Origin: Salipaludibacillus sp. CUR1
GTDB taxonomy: Bacteria; Bacillota; Bacilli; Bacillales; Salisediminibacteriaceae
Length of the DNA stretch: 36,301 nt
Direction of reading: 5' to 3'
Assembly (NCBI RefSeq): GCF_021028955.1
Contig: NZ_JAIWPE010000013.1
Coordinates: 1-36,301, forward strand
Positions 8,784 through 15,333 of this stretch are shown here, piece after piece; the first letter of the stretch is position 1; each line of letters opens with the position of its first letter. Position numbers and translations under genes: made by a program. Below the pieces are notes generated by a model. It saw only the letters and a list, made by a program, of their open reading frames with translations. It ran no database searches and was not told where the DNA came from.

Positions 8784-8917
8784 GTATATTCTTTAAAAAC
8801 CTTGAAAGTAATCACTTTCCCTTCGTCAGCTTTGTTTTCAACCCCTTCTCTTATATAGCTTTTTAAGCAATTTTTCCAGCCGCTAAGGAAATTCGACAAA
8901 TTTATTCTTTAATTGGT

Positions 8918-8946
8918 GAATAGTTCTTTTTTTTAATCAGATAATA
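8918..8946 (+). promoter_or_regulatory. Candidate sigma-G promoter of spoVT
   Basis: GAATA (8918-8922), 17 bases, GATAATA (8940-8946): one mismatch (G for C) from the sigma-G -10 consensus CATNHTA. SpoVT in B. subtilis is made in the forespore under sigma-G. The predicted start near 8953 leaves a leader of about 70 bases. Confidence 0.4.
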
Positions 8947-9025
8947 AAGACAAGTTTTTAGGTTCATCTTAGCTAGCAAAAGGACATCTTGAGAATACAA
9001 CAAAGAAAGCGAGGCTGTGATCATT

Positions 9026-9565
9026 ATGAAAGCAACAGGAATTGTAAGGCGTATTGATGACTTAGGCCGGGTGGTGATTCCAAAAGAAATCAGAAGAACC
9101 CTCCGTATCCGTGAAGGAGATCCATTGGAAATCTTCGTGGACAGAGAAGGAGAAGTAATCCTGAAGAAATATTCACCAATCTCAGAACTTGGGGATTTTG
9201 CGAAAGAATATGCGGAAGCTCTATATGACAGTTTGAATCATACAGTTCTTATAGCAGACAGGGATTCCTTTATCGCCGTTGCAGGCGGCTCCAAAAAAGA
9301 ATACCATAATAAAGCTATTGGTGAACTGGTTGAGTCCACAATGGATTCACGTAAATCCAATGTTCAAAGTTCCAAAGATCATTATGTCATTGCCGGAGAA
9401 ACAAGTGAGCCTTTGGACGGCTACTGTATCTCTCCTATTATTGCCAATGGCGACCCAATCGGAGCGGTTGTTTTATTAAGTAAAGGGAGCGGCACGGTTG
9501 GAGAAGTGGAACAGAAGCTCGCTGAAACTGCAGCAGGCTTTCTGGCACGGCAAATGGAACAGTAA
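9026..9565 (+). CDS. spoVT: SpoVT, forespore transcription regulator
   Basis: SpoVT fine-tunes the sigma-G regulon in the forespore, activating some genes and repressing others. Residues 1-50 are an AbrB-type swapped-hairpin DNA-binding domain (GIVRRIDDLGRVVIPKEI), nearly identical to B. subtilis. Residues about 56-179 form the GAF-like domain that tetramerises the protein, ending in ETAAGFLARQMEQ. The length is 179 residues (178 in B. subtilis). ATG 9026 is chosen because the GCGAGG ribosome-binding site lies 11 bases upstream. An in-frame GTG three codons earlier would be only two bases from it. The gene is monocistronic, with terminators before and after. Confidence 0.97.
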   Translation: MKATGIVRRIDDLGRVVIPKEIRRTLRIREGDPLEIFVDREGEVILKKYSPISELGDFAKEYAEALYDSLNHTVLIADRDSFIAVAGGSKKEYHNKAIGELVESTMDSRKSNVQSSKDHYVIAGETSEPLDGYCISPIIANGDPIGAVVLLSKGSGTVGEVEQKLAETAAGFLARQMEQ

Positions 9566-9598
9566 AAAAGGGTTCACTAATACACGGCCCTATTATAA

Positions 9599-9639
9599 AG
9601 AGGCAGTCCTGTGTTTTCATGCGGGCCTGCCTCTTTTTT
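9599..9639 (+). terminator. Intrinsic terminator after spoVT
   Basis: AGAGGCAG (9599-9606) pairs with CTGCCTCT (9627-9634), followed by a run of T overlapping the stem end. Confidence 0.88.
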
Positions 9640-9714
9640 CCAGATAAATGGCTGCCAGTTTTTACGGCACCGCCGGTTTATGCCCCGGAGCACAGGTCTT
9701 CTGCCTGATTCGTG

Positions 9715-9723
9715 TGCTATAAT
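9715..9723 (+). promoter_or_regulatory. Extended -10 promoter before yabM
   Basis: TGCTATAAT is a perfect TGN-TATAAT extended -10 element. There is no good -35 at the usual distance, which extended -10 promoters can tolerate. Transcription near 9730 would exclude the upstream in-frame start codons at 9712 and 9727. Confidence 0.5.
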
Positions 9724-9762
9724 AGCATGGAAATTATTAATGAGAGAGGAATCAACTGGATC

Positions 9763-11397
9763 ATGGGGCAATCGGGAAGTTTTAATCAGGCATCATGGAT
9801 GAAAGGGGCAGTTTACCTGTCTTTAGCTGCGCTTATTGCTAAAGGCTTAAGCGCGTTGTATAAAGTACCTTATCAGAATATAACCGGTGATACCGGTTTT
9901 TATGTTTACCAGCAGGTTTACCCTTTGTATGGTGCAGCTTTTGTTTTAGGCACATACGGGTTTCCGCTTGTCATTGCAAGAATGATAGCTCAGCATACTT
10001 CATCAGAAGGAAAAGAAGGGCTCGTCCCGATTGAGCGTTTAACCTTTATTTTTCTATGCCTAGTCTGTTTCCATTCTTTGCTTGGCACGGTCATTATCGT
10101 ACTGGCAGAGCCCATTGCCGCTTTAATGGGAGATCCCGGGCTTGCCGGAGCTATCGGCTGGATGGGGGCGCCTTTTTTCCTTATTCCATTTTTAGCCATG
10201 GGAAGAGGCTTGTACCAAGGGGTTGGCCATACTGCTCCTGCAGCGGTCTCCCAAGTTACAGAACAATTGGTTAGGGTTCTTGTTATCCTCGCAGTAGCCG
10301 TCTGGGCTATGGAGCAGGGAAATCCTTATTTGGCCGGAGTGTCAGCTGGTGCGGGGGCATTTACAGGCGGGCTGGCTGGCATTATTATATTTGCTGTGAT
10401 GGGGTGGAAATACAGGCGCATTTTCATTTACGAAAACACCCGTCTGCAGCTTTTATCGGCCAATTGGCGAACAGACCTCAAAGAACTTCTTGTGTCGGGT
10501 ATATTTGTATCTATCAGTGCAATGGCTTTAGTTATTTTCCAACTCGCTGATGCTTTTACTGTTTTCCGCCAGCTGGAAGCAGGAGGATGGAGCACTGCCG
10601 CCGCTGCTGCTGAGAAAGGAATTTATGACAGGGGGTGGCCGCTTATTCAATTTGGGGCGGTGATAACGACTGTTTTTTCCTACGCAGCCATTCCTCTGCT
10701 GTCCCGTGCCTATGAACAAAAACAGATGGATACAGTCAGGCAGGAAGTCGGCCGCTCTGTTAAATTATGCCTCGTATTCGGAGGAGCTGCTGCGGCAGGA
10801 ATGGCAGTAATTATGCCCTCGCTTAACGAGATGATGTTCATGAATCAAAAAGGCTCGGGCGCTCTGCAGATTTTTTCTTTTACTGTACTTTTTGGCTCGC
10901 TCTTCATGACAGCAGCTGCCCTTTTACATGCCGCCGGAAAATCGCGGCTGGCTGTATTTATACTGATGGCAGGTTTGTCCGTCAAAACCCTTTTAAATTT
11001 ATGGCTCGTACCTGTTTACGGTATTATGGGTGCAGCCATCAGTACTACAGTATCTTTTGCACTTATTGCTCTCTTGTCATTAGCCGCCCTCGTAAAATAT
11101 TCTTTCTGGCTTCCCCTGCCGTCCCTTTTTTGGATTAAATGGCTGGTAAGTTTAGCCGGTATGGCAGTGGTGGTAAATGTATATTTATGGATGTTTACCG
11201 GCTTTTCTTCAGACGGCAGGGGAGCAGAAACCATGAAATCAGTGACTGCCTCAGCCGCAGGGGCATTCGTTTTTATATGGCTTATTTGGAAGCTTCGCCT
11301 TTTTTCAAAAGATGAATGGGAAGCACTTCCTAAAATAGGCCGTCTCATTCCTTACAGCGGCAAATATCATTCAGAAAAGAGGAGAAGACACTCATGA
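9763..11397 (+). CDS. yabM: YabM, MOP-superfamily polysaccharide flippase
   Basis: This is an integral membrane protein of 544 residues with about 14 hydrophobic segments, of the polysaccharide-biosynthesis/flippase family that includes SpoVB and MurJ-like proteins. These move lipid-linked sugars or wall precursors across the membrane; the substrate of YabM is not established. The N-terminal pattern MKGAVYLSLAALIAKGLSALYKVPYQ and the later GFYVYQQVYPLYG are typical of the SpoVB/YabM group. I use ATG 9763, with AGAGAGGA 12 bases upstream; the earlier GTG 9712 and ATG 9727 overlap the promoter. The stop codon overlaps the start of yabN (ATGA), so the two are translationally coupled. The C-terminus is basic (SEKRRRHS). 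Confidence 0.92.
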   Translation: MGQSGSFNQASWMKGAVYLSLAALIAKGLSALYKVPYQNITGDTGFYVYQQVYPLYGAAFVLGTYGFPLVIARMIAQHTSSEGKEGLVPIERLTFIFLCLVCFHSLLGTVIIVLAEPIAALMGDPGLAGAIGWMGAPFFLIPFLAMGRGLYQGVGHTAPAAVSQVTEQLVRVLVILAVAVWAMEQGNPYLAGVSAGAGAFTGGLAGIIIFAVMGWKYRRIFIYENTRLQLLSANWRTDLKELLVSGIFVSISAMALVIFQLADAFTVFRQLEAGGWSTAAAAAEKGIYDRGWPLIQFGAVITTVFSYAAIPLLSRAYEQKQMDTVRQEVGRSVKLCLVFGGAAAAGMAVIMPSLNEMMFMNQKGSGALQIFSFTVLFGSLFMTAAALLHAAGKSRLAVFILMAGLSVKTLLNLWLVPVYGIMGAAISTTVSFALIALLSLAALVKYSFWLPLPSLFWIKWLVSLAGMAVVVNVYLWMFTGFSSDGRGAETMKSVTASAAGAFVFIWLIWKLRLFSKDEWEALPKIGRLIPYSGKYHSEKRRRHS

Positions 11398-12866
11398 CAC
11401 CTGCGATACATATTATTGGCCTGGGGGCGGGAGACCTGGCCCAGCTGCCGCTAGGCATCTACCGCAAATTACAGGCCTCCAAAGAAGTGTTTGTCAGAAC
11501 CGAAAAGCATCCCGTCATTAAAGAATTAATTGAGGAAGGCATGACGTTTCAAAGTTTTGATACTGTTTATGAGTCTCACGAACAGTTTGAGGATGTCTAT
11601 AGAGAGATTGTGCAAAAGCTGCTAGATGAAGTTAAGGACAGGGGCACTGTCACTTATGCCGTTCCTGGTCATCCGATGGTGGCTGAAGCCACGGTTCAGC
11701 AGCTTCTTCGTGAAAAAGGGGAAATTGAGGTGAAAGTGGAAGGCGGACAGAGTTTCCTCGATGCTATGTTTAATGCCTTAAAAATAGATCCTGTGGAAGG
11801 GTTTCAGCTCGTTGACGGTCTGCAGATGAGACCGGAAGATCTCGTGCTTACCCAGCATATTATAGTTGGCCAAGTGTATGATTCGATGAGTGCCTCTGCG
11901 GTCAAACTTTCCCTTATGGAACGCCTGCCTGATGACTATCCAGTTAAAGTCGTTACAGCAGCAGGGACTGCAGATGAATCTGTCGTGCACGTCCCTTTGT
12001 ACGAACTGGACAGGGTGGCAGAGTTAAGTAATTTAACAGCCGTATATGTACCGCCCGTCGAAAGCGAAACCTTGCTGTACCGGGATTTCTCTAAAATCAG
12101 ATCGATCATTCGGCAGCTTCGGGGGCCTGAAGGCTGTCCGTGGGATAAGAAACAAACCCATGAGTCTTTAAAACGGTATTTAATTGAAGAGGCTTATGAG
12201 CTGCTTGAAGCCATTGATGAAAAAGATGACGACCATCTTACTGAAGAGCTGGGCGATGTTCTGCTTCAGGTTCTCCTCCATGCCCAGATAGGTGAAGATG
12301 AAGGCTTCTTCAATATGGAAGATGTGATAGAGCGTTTAACTGAAAAAATGGTCAGAAGACACCCGCATGTTTTTGGCACCGGCCAGGCAGATAACGCTGA
12401 AGAAGTGAAAGCCAATTGGGAAGATATAAAAAAGCAGGAGAAAAAGGAAAATGGGCGTGGAGAAGAGGACATGACTTCTTTACTGGACGGCATCCCAGCC
12501 TCTTTCCCAAGTTTGCTGAAAGCTTATAAACTCCAGAAGAAAGCAGCTAAAGCGGGTTTTGACTGGGGAGACGAAGCTCCTATGTGGATGAAACTGCAGG
12601 AAGAAATCGCTGAATGGCTCCATGCTTTAAAAGAAGGAAGCTATGAATCCTCTGTGGAAGAATTAGGTGATATTCTTTTTGCCTTTGTGAATTTAGCCCG
12701 TTATCACAAGATTGACCCGGAAGAGGCTTTAAGGCAGACAAATAACAAATTTGAGAGAAGGTTCCGTTATATTGAGCAGGCTCTCAATAAGCAGGGCAAA
12801 GCCCCTGAAAACCAGTCTCTTGAGGAACTTGATGCTCTGTGGGAAGAAGCGAAAGAGAAGGAATAA
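11394..12866 (+). CDS. yabN: YabN, methylase-like/MazG NTP pyrophosphatase fusion
   Basis: YabN fuses a tetrapyrrole-methylase-like domain (about 1-225, starting IHIIGLGAGDL) to MazG-type nucleoside triphosphate pyrophosphohydrolase modules. MazG enzymes cleave NTPs to NMP and PPi, removing abnormal nucleotides. The first MazG module begins at GCPWDKKQTH (247-256) and carries the metal ligands EE at 265-266 and 269 and the ELGD motif ending at 288. The second module begins near AGFDWGDEAP, with the EELGD segment intact. The role of the methylase-like part is unknown. The 490-residue length is normal for Bacillus. GAGGAG precedes the ATG, which overlaps the yabM stop. yabO follows after 15 bases. 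Confidence 0.95.
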   Translation: MTPAIHIIGLGAGDLAQLPLGIYRKLQASKEVFVRTEKHPVIKELIEEGMTFQSFDTVYESHEQFEDVYREIVQKLLDEVKDRGTVTYAVPGHPMVAEATVQQLLREKGEIEVKVEGGQSFLDAMFNALKIDPVEGFQLVDGLQMRPEDLVLTQHIIVGQVYDSMSASAVKLSLMERLPDDYPVKVVTAAGTADESVVHVPLYELDRVAELSNLTAVYVPPVESETLLYRDFSKIRSIIRQLRGPEGCPWDKKQTHESLKRYLIEEAYELLEAIDEKDDDHLTEELGDVLLQVLLHAQIGEDEGFFNMEDVIERLTEKMVRRHPHVFGTGQADNAEEVKANWEDIKKQEKKENGRGEEDMTSLLDGIPASFPSLLKAYKLQKKAAKAGFDWGDEAPMWMKLQEEIAEWLHALKEGSYESSVEELGDILFAFVNLARYHKIDPEEALRQTNNKFERRFRYIEQALNKQGKAPENQSLEELDALWEEAKEKE

Positions 12867-12881
12867 AAGGAGGACAATACG

Positions 12882-13145
12882 ATGCGTATTGATAAGTATT
12901 TAAAAGTGTCCCGTTTAATTAAACGCAGGACGATGGCGAAAGAAGTAACAAGCCAGGGAAGAGTAAAAGTAAATGGACAGACGGCAAAAGCCGGAACGGA
13001 TGTAAAGGTGGGGGATGAATTGGAGATCCAGTTTGGCCAGAAACACCTCGTCCTCCGAATTGACCGTATTGAAGAAGCAGCTAAAAAAGAAGACGCGGCT
13101 ACTTTTTATACCGTTTTAAAAGAAGAGAGAGTCAATAACGAGTAG
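12882..13145 (+). CDS. rqcP: RqcP (YabO), S4-domain ribosome quality-control factor
   Basis: This 87-residue S4 RNA-binding protein (RIDKYLKVSRLIKRRTMAKE...GRVKVNGQTAKAG) is the orthologue of B. subtilis YabO, now known as RqcP. RqcP binds the 50S subunit carrying a stalled peptidyl-tRNA and works with RqcH to add alanine tails. The S4 domain fills residues 1-55; the remainder is a short charged tail. AAGGAGG sits upstream of the ATG. It ends the run yabM-yabN-yabO, and the 68 bases after it contain the candidate sigma-E promoter of yabP. Confidence 0.95.
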   Translation: MRIDKYLKVSRLIKRRTMAKEVTSQGRVKVNGQTAKAGTDVKVGDELEIQFGQKHLVLRIDRIEEAAKKEDAATFYTVLKEERVNNE

Positions 13146-13154
13146 AGGGCTTGT

Positions 13155-13182
13155 TCTAATTCCTTCCATGCCGTCATACATT
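13155..13182 (+). promoter_or_regulatory. Candidate sigma-E promoter of yabP
   Basis: The -10 CATACATT (13175-13182) fits the sigma-E consensus CATACAHT exactly. TCTAATT (13155-13161), 13 bases upstream, fits the -35 KMATATT at five of seven positions. In B. subtilis yabP-yabQ are transcribed by sigma-E in the mother cell. Confidence 0.55.
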
Positions 13183-13200
13183 AGATTTAAAGAATGTATG
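13175..13200. repeat. Inverted repeat over the yabP -10 and next to its SD
   Basis: CATACATT (13175-13182) and AATGTATG (13193-13200) form a perfect eight-base inverted repeat with a ten-base gap. The left arm is the putative sigma-E -10; the right arm abuts the AAGGAGG ribosome-binding site at 13201. It could be an operator or, in read-through RNA from yabO, a hairpin beside the yabP start. Confidence 0.5.
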
Positions 13201-13213
13201 AAGGAGGATGGCA

Positions 13214-13522
13214 ATGGAACACTCATATAATTATATGCAGCAAGGAGCAGGAGGTCCTGCACGTGATCACAGGCTTATTCTGAATGCAAGAAAGACACTT
13301 GATATATCAGGGGTTAAGCAAGTTGAAAGCTTTGACAGCGAAGAGTTTCTGCTGGAAACAGATATGGGCTACTTATCCATTCGCGGCCACAATCTTCAGA
13401 TGAAGAACCTGGATGTTGAGGAGGGTAATGTATCAATTCAAGGAAGGATCGATGACCTCGTTTACCTTGACCAGCATCATGGCGAGAAGTCAAAAGGCCT
13501 CTTCGGGAAGTTATTCAAGTGA
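13214..13522 (+). CDS. yabP: YabP, spore cortex/assembly protein
   Basis: YabP is a mother-cell sporulation protein of the YabP/YqfC family, associated with spore morphogenesis downstream of sigma-E. The conserved region (ISGVKQVESFDSEEFLLET, then GYLSIRGHNLQMKNLDVEEG) occupies residues about 25-80. The C-terminus GLFGKLFK is also conserved. The start is ATG 13214, six bases after AAGGAGG; the in-frame ATG at 13208 touches the ribosome-binding site and is unlikely. The stop codon overlaps the GTG start of yabQ (GTGA), so the pair is translationally coupled. Length 102 residues, no membrane segment. Confidence 0.93.
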   Translation: MEHSYNYMQQGAGGPARDHRLILNARKTLDISGVKQVESFDSEEFLLETDMGYLSIRGHNLQMKNLDVEEGNVSIQGRIDDLVYLDQHHGEKSKGLFGKLFK

Positions 13523-14103
13523 GTTTAGATATTCAAATGGCCTCCATGCTGGCAAGTGCAGTCATGGGTCTGTGGCTGGGCTCTTCTCTCGATACTTATG
13601 AACGAGTGCTGGGAAAAAGAAAAGCGTTCCGTTGGACAAGGGCGTTAAACGATTTTTTGTTCTGGGTGGCTCAGGGACTTATTTATTTTGGAATTCTCCT
13701 TTATGTAAATAACGGGGAGATTCGGTTTTATCTGTTTCTGGCTGTTTTATTTGGTTATGCCGCCTACCGTGCTTTATTTGAACGGGCTTACAGAAGGTTT
13801 CTGGAGACTTTGTTACGGATTATTTCAGGGATATATCAATTTTTAGTTCGTTTGATCTATGTATTTTTAATAAATCCAACAAAAGGTCTGTTGAAACTGG
13901 TTGCCCGCTTAGGTATGATATTAGTAATTGCAATATGGGGAATATTATCCTTTTTTCTAAAATGGACCTTTTGGCCTATTTTTAAACTTATAAAATTTGC
14001 CGATGACAAAAGTGGACAACCATTCAAAAAACAGAGAATAAAAATTGCTGCGCTAGGCAGGAGTTTATGTCATTTTTTTAACAAGTTTTGGAAAAAACCA
14101 TGA
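13519..14103 (+). CDS. yabQ: YabQ, spore cortex membrane protein
   Basis: YabQ is a mother-cell membrane protein required for cortex formation in B. subtilis. The predicted 194-residue protein has hydrophobic segments near residues 8-22, 44-62, 69-84 and a long one around 125-155. The last part is basic and soluble. The GTG start overlaps the yabP stop codon, so translation is coupled; no better start exists downstream. divIC follows after 12 bases, which couples a sporulation gene to an essential division gene, as in B. subtilis. The biochemical activity is unknown. Confidence 0.9.
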   Translation: MSLDIQMASMLASAVMGLWLGSSLDTYERVLGKRKAFRWTRALNDFLFWVAQGLIYFGILLYVNNGEIRFYLFLAVLFGYAAYRALFERAYRRFLETLLRIISGIYQFLVRLIYVFLINPTKGLLKLVARLGMILVIAIWGILSFFLKWTFWPIFKLIKFADDKSGQPFKKQRIKIAALGRSLCHFFNKFWKKP

Positions 14104-14115
14104 AGGGGTGAAAAC

Positions 14116-14499
14116 ATGCAGCAGGACAATCGGAGGAAAGTGCGTCAGTTGAGTTCAGAGTATATGGAAAAACAAGCTTTGTTAGAAGAACAGCGACTAA
14201 GACGAAAAAAAGGGCTGGTCAGACGATTGTCTGTGTTTGCAATTATTTTTTCCCTTATTATGGGTGTCGCGGGCGTCACTCTTTACCAGCAGCATACAGC
14301 TATTCAGGCGCAGAAAGAGGAAAGCCGCCAAATGGAAGAAGAGTTACAGTTAATGGAACGGGAAGAAGAGAGTCTCAAACAGGAAATAGAGTGGCTTCAT
14401 GACCCGGAATATATTGCTGAACTGGCCAGAAGAGATTTCTTTCTGACGAAAGAAGGAGAAACGCTCTTCCAGCTGCCAAGATCTTCAACGTCTGATTGA
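14116..14499 (+). CDS. divIC: DivIC, septum-forming protein
   Basis: DivIC is a bitopic membrane protein of the divisome; with FtsL and DivIB it links FtsZ-ring assembly to septal wall synthesis. The protein has a basic cytoplasmic N-terminus (residues 1-37), one membrane segment (about 38-57) and an extracellular coiled coil (about 60-95) rich in Gln, Glu and Leu. The conserved DPEYIAELARRDFFLTKEGE follows, and it ends in EGETLFQLP. The length of 127 residues is typical (125 in B. subtilis). GGGGTG precedes the ATG. The stop codon lies inside the -35 of the yabR promoter. Confidence 0.95.
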   Translation: MQQDNRRKVRQLSSEYMEKQALLEEQRLRRKKGLVRRLSVFAIIFSLIMGVAGVTLYQQHTAIQAQKEESRQMEEELQLMEREEESLKQEIEWLHDPEYIAELARRDFFLTKEGETLFQLPRSSTSD

Positions 14500-14525
14500 C
14501 ACATATCCAAGACAATCTGTATAAT
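14496..14525 (+). promoter_or_regulatory. Strong sigma-A promoter of yabR
   Basis: Both hexamers are perfect: TTGACA (14496-14501) and TATAAT (14520-14525), with an 18-base spacer. The -35 overlaps the divIC stop codon. The predicted start is near 14532, giving a 44-base leader. Confidence 0.8.
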
Positions 14526-14575
14526 ATAAAAAAATAATATTTACTTAAGTTCCATGAAGGAGGAGCAATTTTTAC

Positions 14576-14998
14576 ATGTCCATTGAAGTAGGCAGTAAGT
14601 ATCAAGGGAAAGTGACTGGTATTACTAATTTCGGTGCTTTTGTTGAATTGCCGGGTGGGTCCACAGGACTTGTCCATATCAGTGAAGTAGCGGACAGTTA
14701 TGTGAAAGACATCAATGAATTTTTAACTGTCGGTGACGAAGTAACTGTGAAAGTCATGAATGTGGAAAAAGACGGGAAGATTGGTCTTTCCATTCGTAAA
14801 GCGAAGGCACAGCCGGCCAGCGCTCAAACATCCGAGCGACGTCCTCCAAGAAAGTCTTCCAAGCCAAGCCCGCGGAAACCGGCCATGTCTTTCGAAGATA
14901 AAATGAGCCGATTTCTGAAAGACAGCGAAGAAAGACTTACCTCTTTGAAGCGTAATACGGAATCCAAGCGCGGGGGGCGAAATTCCAAACGAGGATAA
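14576..14998 (+). CDS. yabR: YabR, S1-domain RNA-binding protein
   Basis: Residues 1-72 form a single S1 RNA-binding domain with the canonical pattern GSKYQGKVTGITNFGAFVEL...GLVHISEVADSYV...VKVMNVEKDGKIGLSIRKA. The remaining 68 residues are low-complexity and basic (RRPPRKSSKPSPRKP, then a KRGG-rich end), as is common for this family. Related proteins bind ribosomal or messenger RNA; the exact role of YabR is not established. The ATG has GGAGG about 11 bases upstream. The gene has its own strong promoter and a strong terminator, so it is an independent unit. Confidence 0.92.
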   Translation: MSIEVGSKYQGKVTGITNFGAFVELPGGSTGLVHISEVADSYVKDINEFLTVGDEVTVKVMNVEKDGKIGLSIRKAKAQPASAQTSERRPPRKSSKPSPRKPAMSFEDKMSRFLKDSEERLTSLKRNTESKRGGRNSKRG

Positions 14999-15035
14999 TA
15001 CACCTTACTGCTGAAACTTAAATATATAATATATT

Positions 15036-15081
15036 AGCCGTTTTGGTTAATCGCACAAGCGATTTTCCAAAACGGCTTTTT
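15036..15081 (+). terminator. Intrinsic terminator after yabR
   Basis: AGCCGTTTTGG (15036-15046) pairs with CCAAAACGGCT (15067-15077), with a second stem AATCGC/GCGATT inside (15049-15054 with 15059-15064), then a T run. Confidence 0.92.
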
Positions 15082-15098
15082 GTATGATCCTAATTCAC

Positions 15099-15120
15099 AA
15101 AGGGGTCAGACCCCCCAGTA
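15099..15120 (-). repeat. Short palindromic repeat, copy 2 (inverted)
   Basis: GGGGTCAGACCCC at 15102-15114 is a perfect dyad around one base. Read on the minus strand the element gives TACTGGG, two extra G, then GTCTGACCCCTTT, matching copy 1 at 105-123. In B. subtilis, as I recall, the yabR-spoIIE gap holds two tRNA genes (trnSL); none is present here. Confidence 0.65.
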
Positions 15121-15151
15121 ACTGTAAATCTATAATATGTGTCATTATTTT

Positions 15152-15233
15152 CCATAGTGTGGGTCTATACGGAAGGGTCTGCGAATCATTGTGTACCATC
15201 TTCCGATTAGCAGACGTATGCCGTAGATAATGG
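15152..15233. repeat. Imperfect 82-bp dyad upstream of spoIIE
   Basis: GTCTGCGAATC (15177-15187) pairs with GATTAGCAGAC (15205-15215) at 10 of 11 positions around a 17-base loop. The symmetry continues outward with TCTA-(TA)-CGG (15164-15172) to CCGTAGA (15221-15227) and CCAT (15152-15155) to ATGG (15230-15233). No T tract follows, so it is not an ordinary terminator. Function unknown. Confidence 0.5.
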
Positions 15234-15263
15234 TCGAAGAGTTTTTGTAATTCACTGCTTTGC

Positions 15264-15297
15264 TTTGACAAAGTTTGTATCTGTCCCGTGATTTAAT
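15264..15297 (+). promoter_or_regulatory. Spo0A-type promoter of spoIIE
   Basis: TTTGACAAA (15264-15272) is the exact complement of a Spo0A box (TTTGTCAAA) and contains a perfect -35 TTGACA (15265-15270). The only good -10, TTTAAT (15292-15297), is 21 bases away. A spacer of 21-22 bases is the hallmark of Spo0A-activated sigma-A promoters such as spoIIG and spoIIE of B. subtilis. A second near-match box, TGGTCGAA, lies at 15231-15238. Confidence 0.65.
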
Positions 15298-15333
15298 AAA
15301 AGAACGAACTTTTTAACAGGGGTGGTGGAGAAA

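Noticed and set aside
8630-8899. Minus-strand open frame of 89 codons after mfd
   Set aside because: Runs through the mfd terminator and into the mfd coding sequence; no ribosome-binding site or domain.
15121-15263. Possible tRNA genes between yabR and spoIIE
   Set aside because: I looked on both strands for the TPsiC arm GGTTCGAATC and acceptor pairing and found none.
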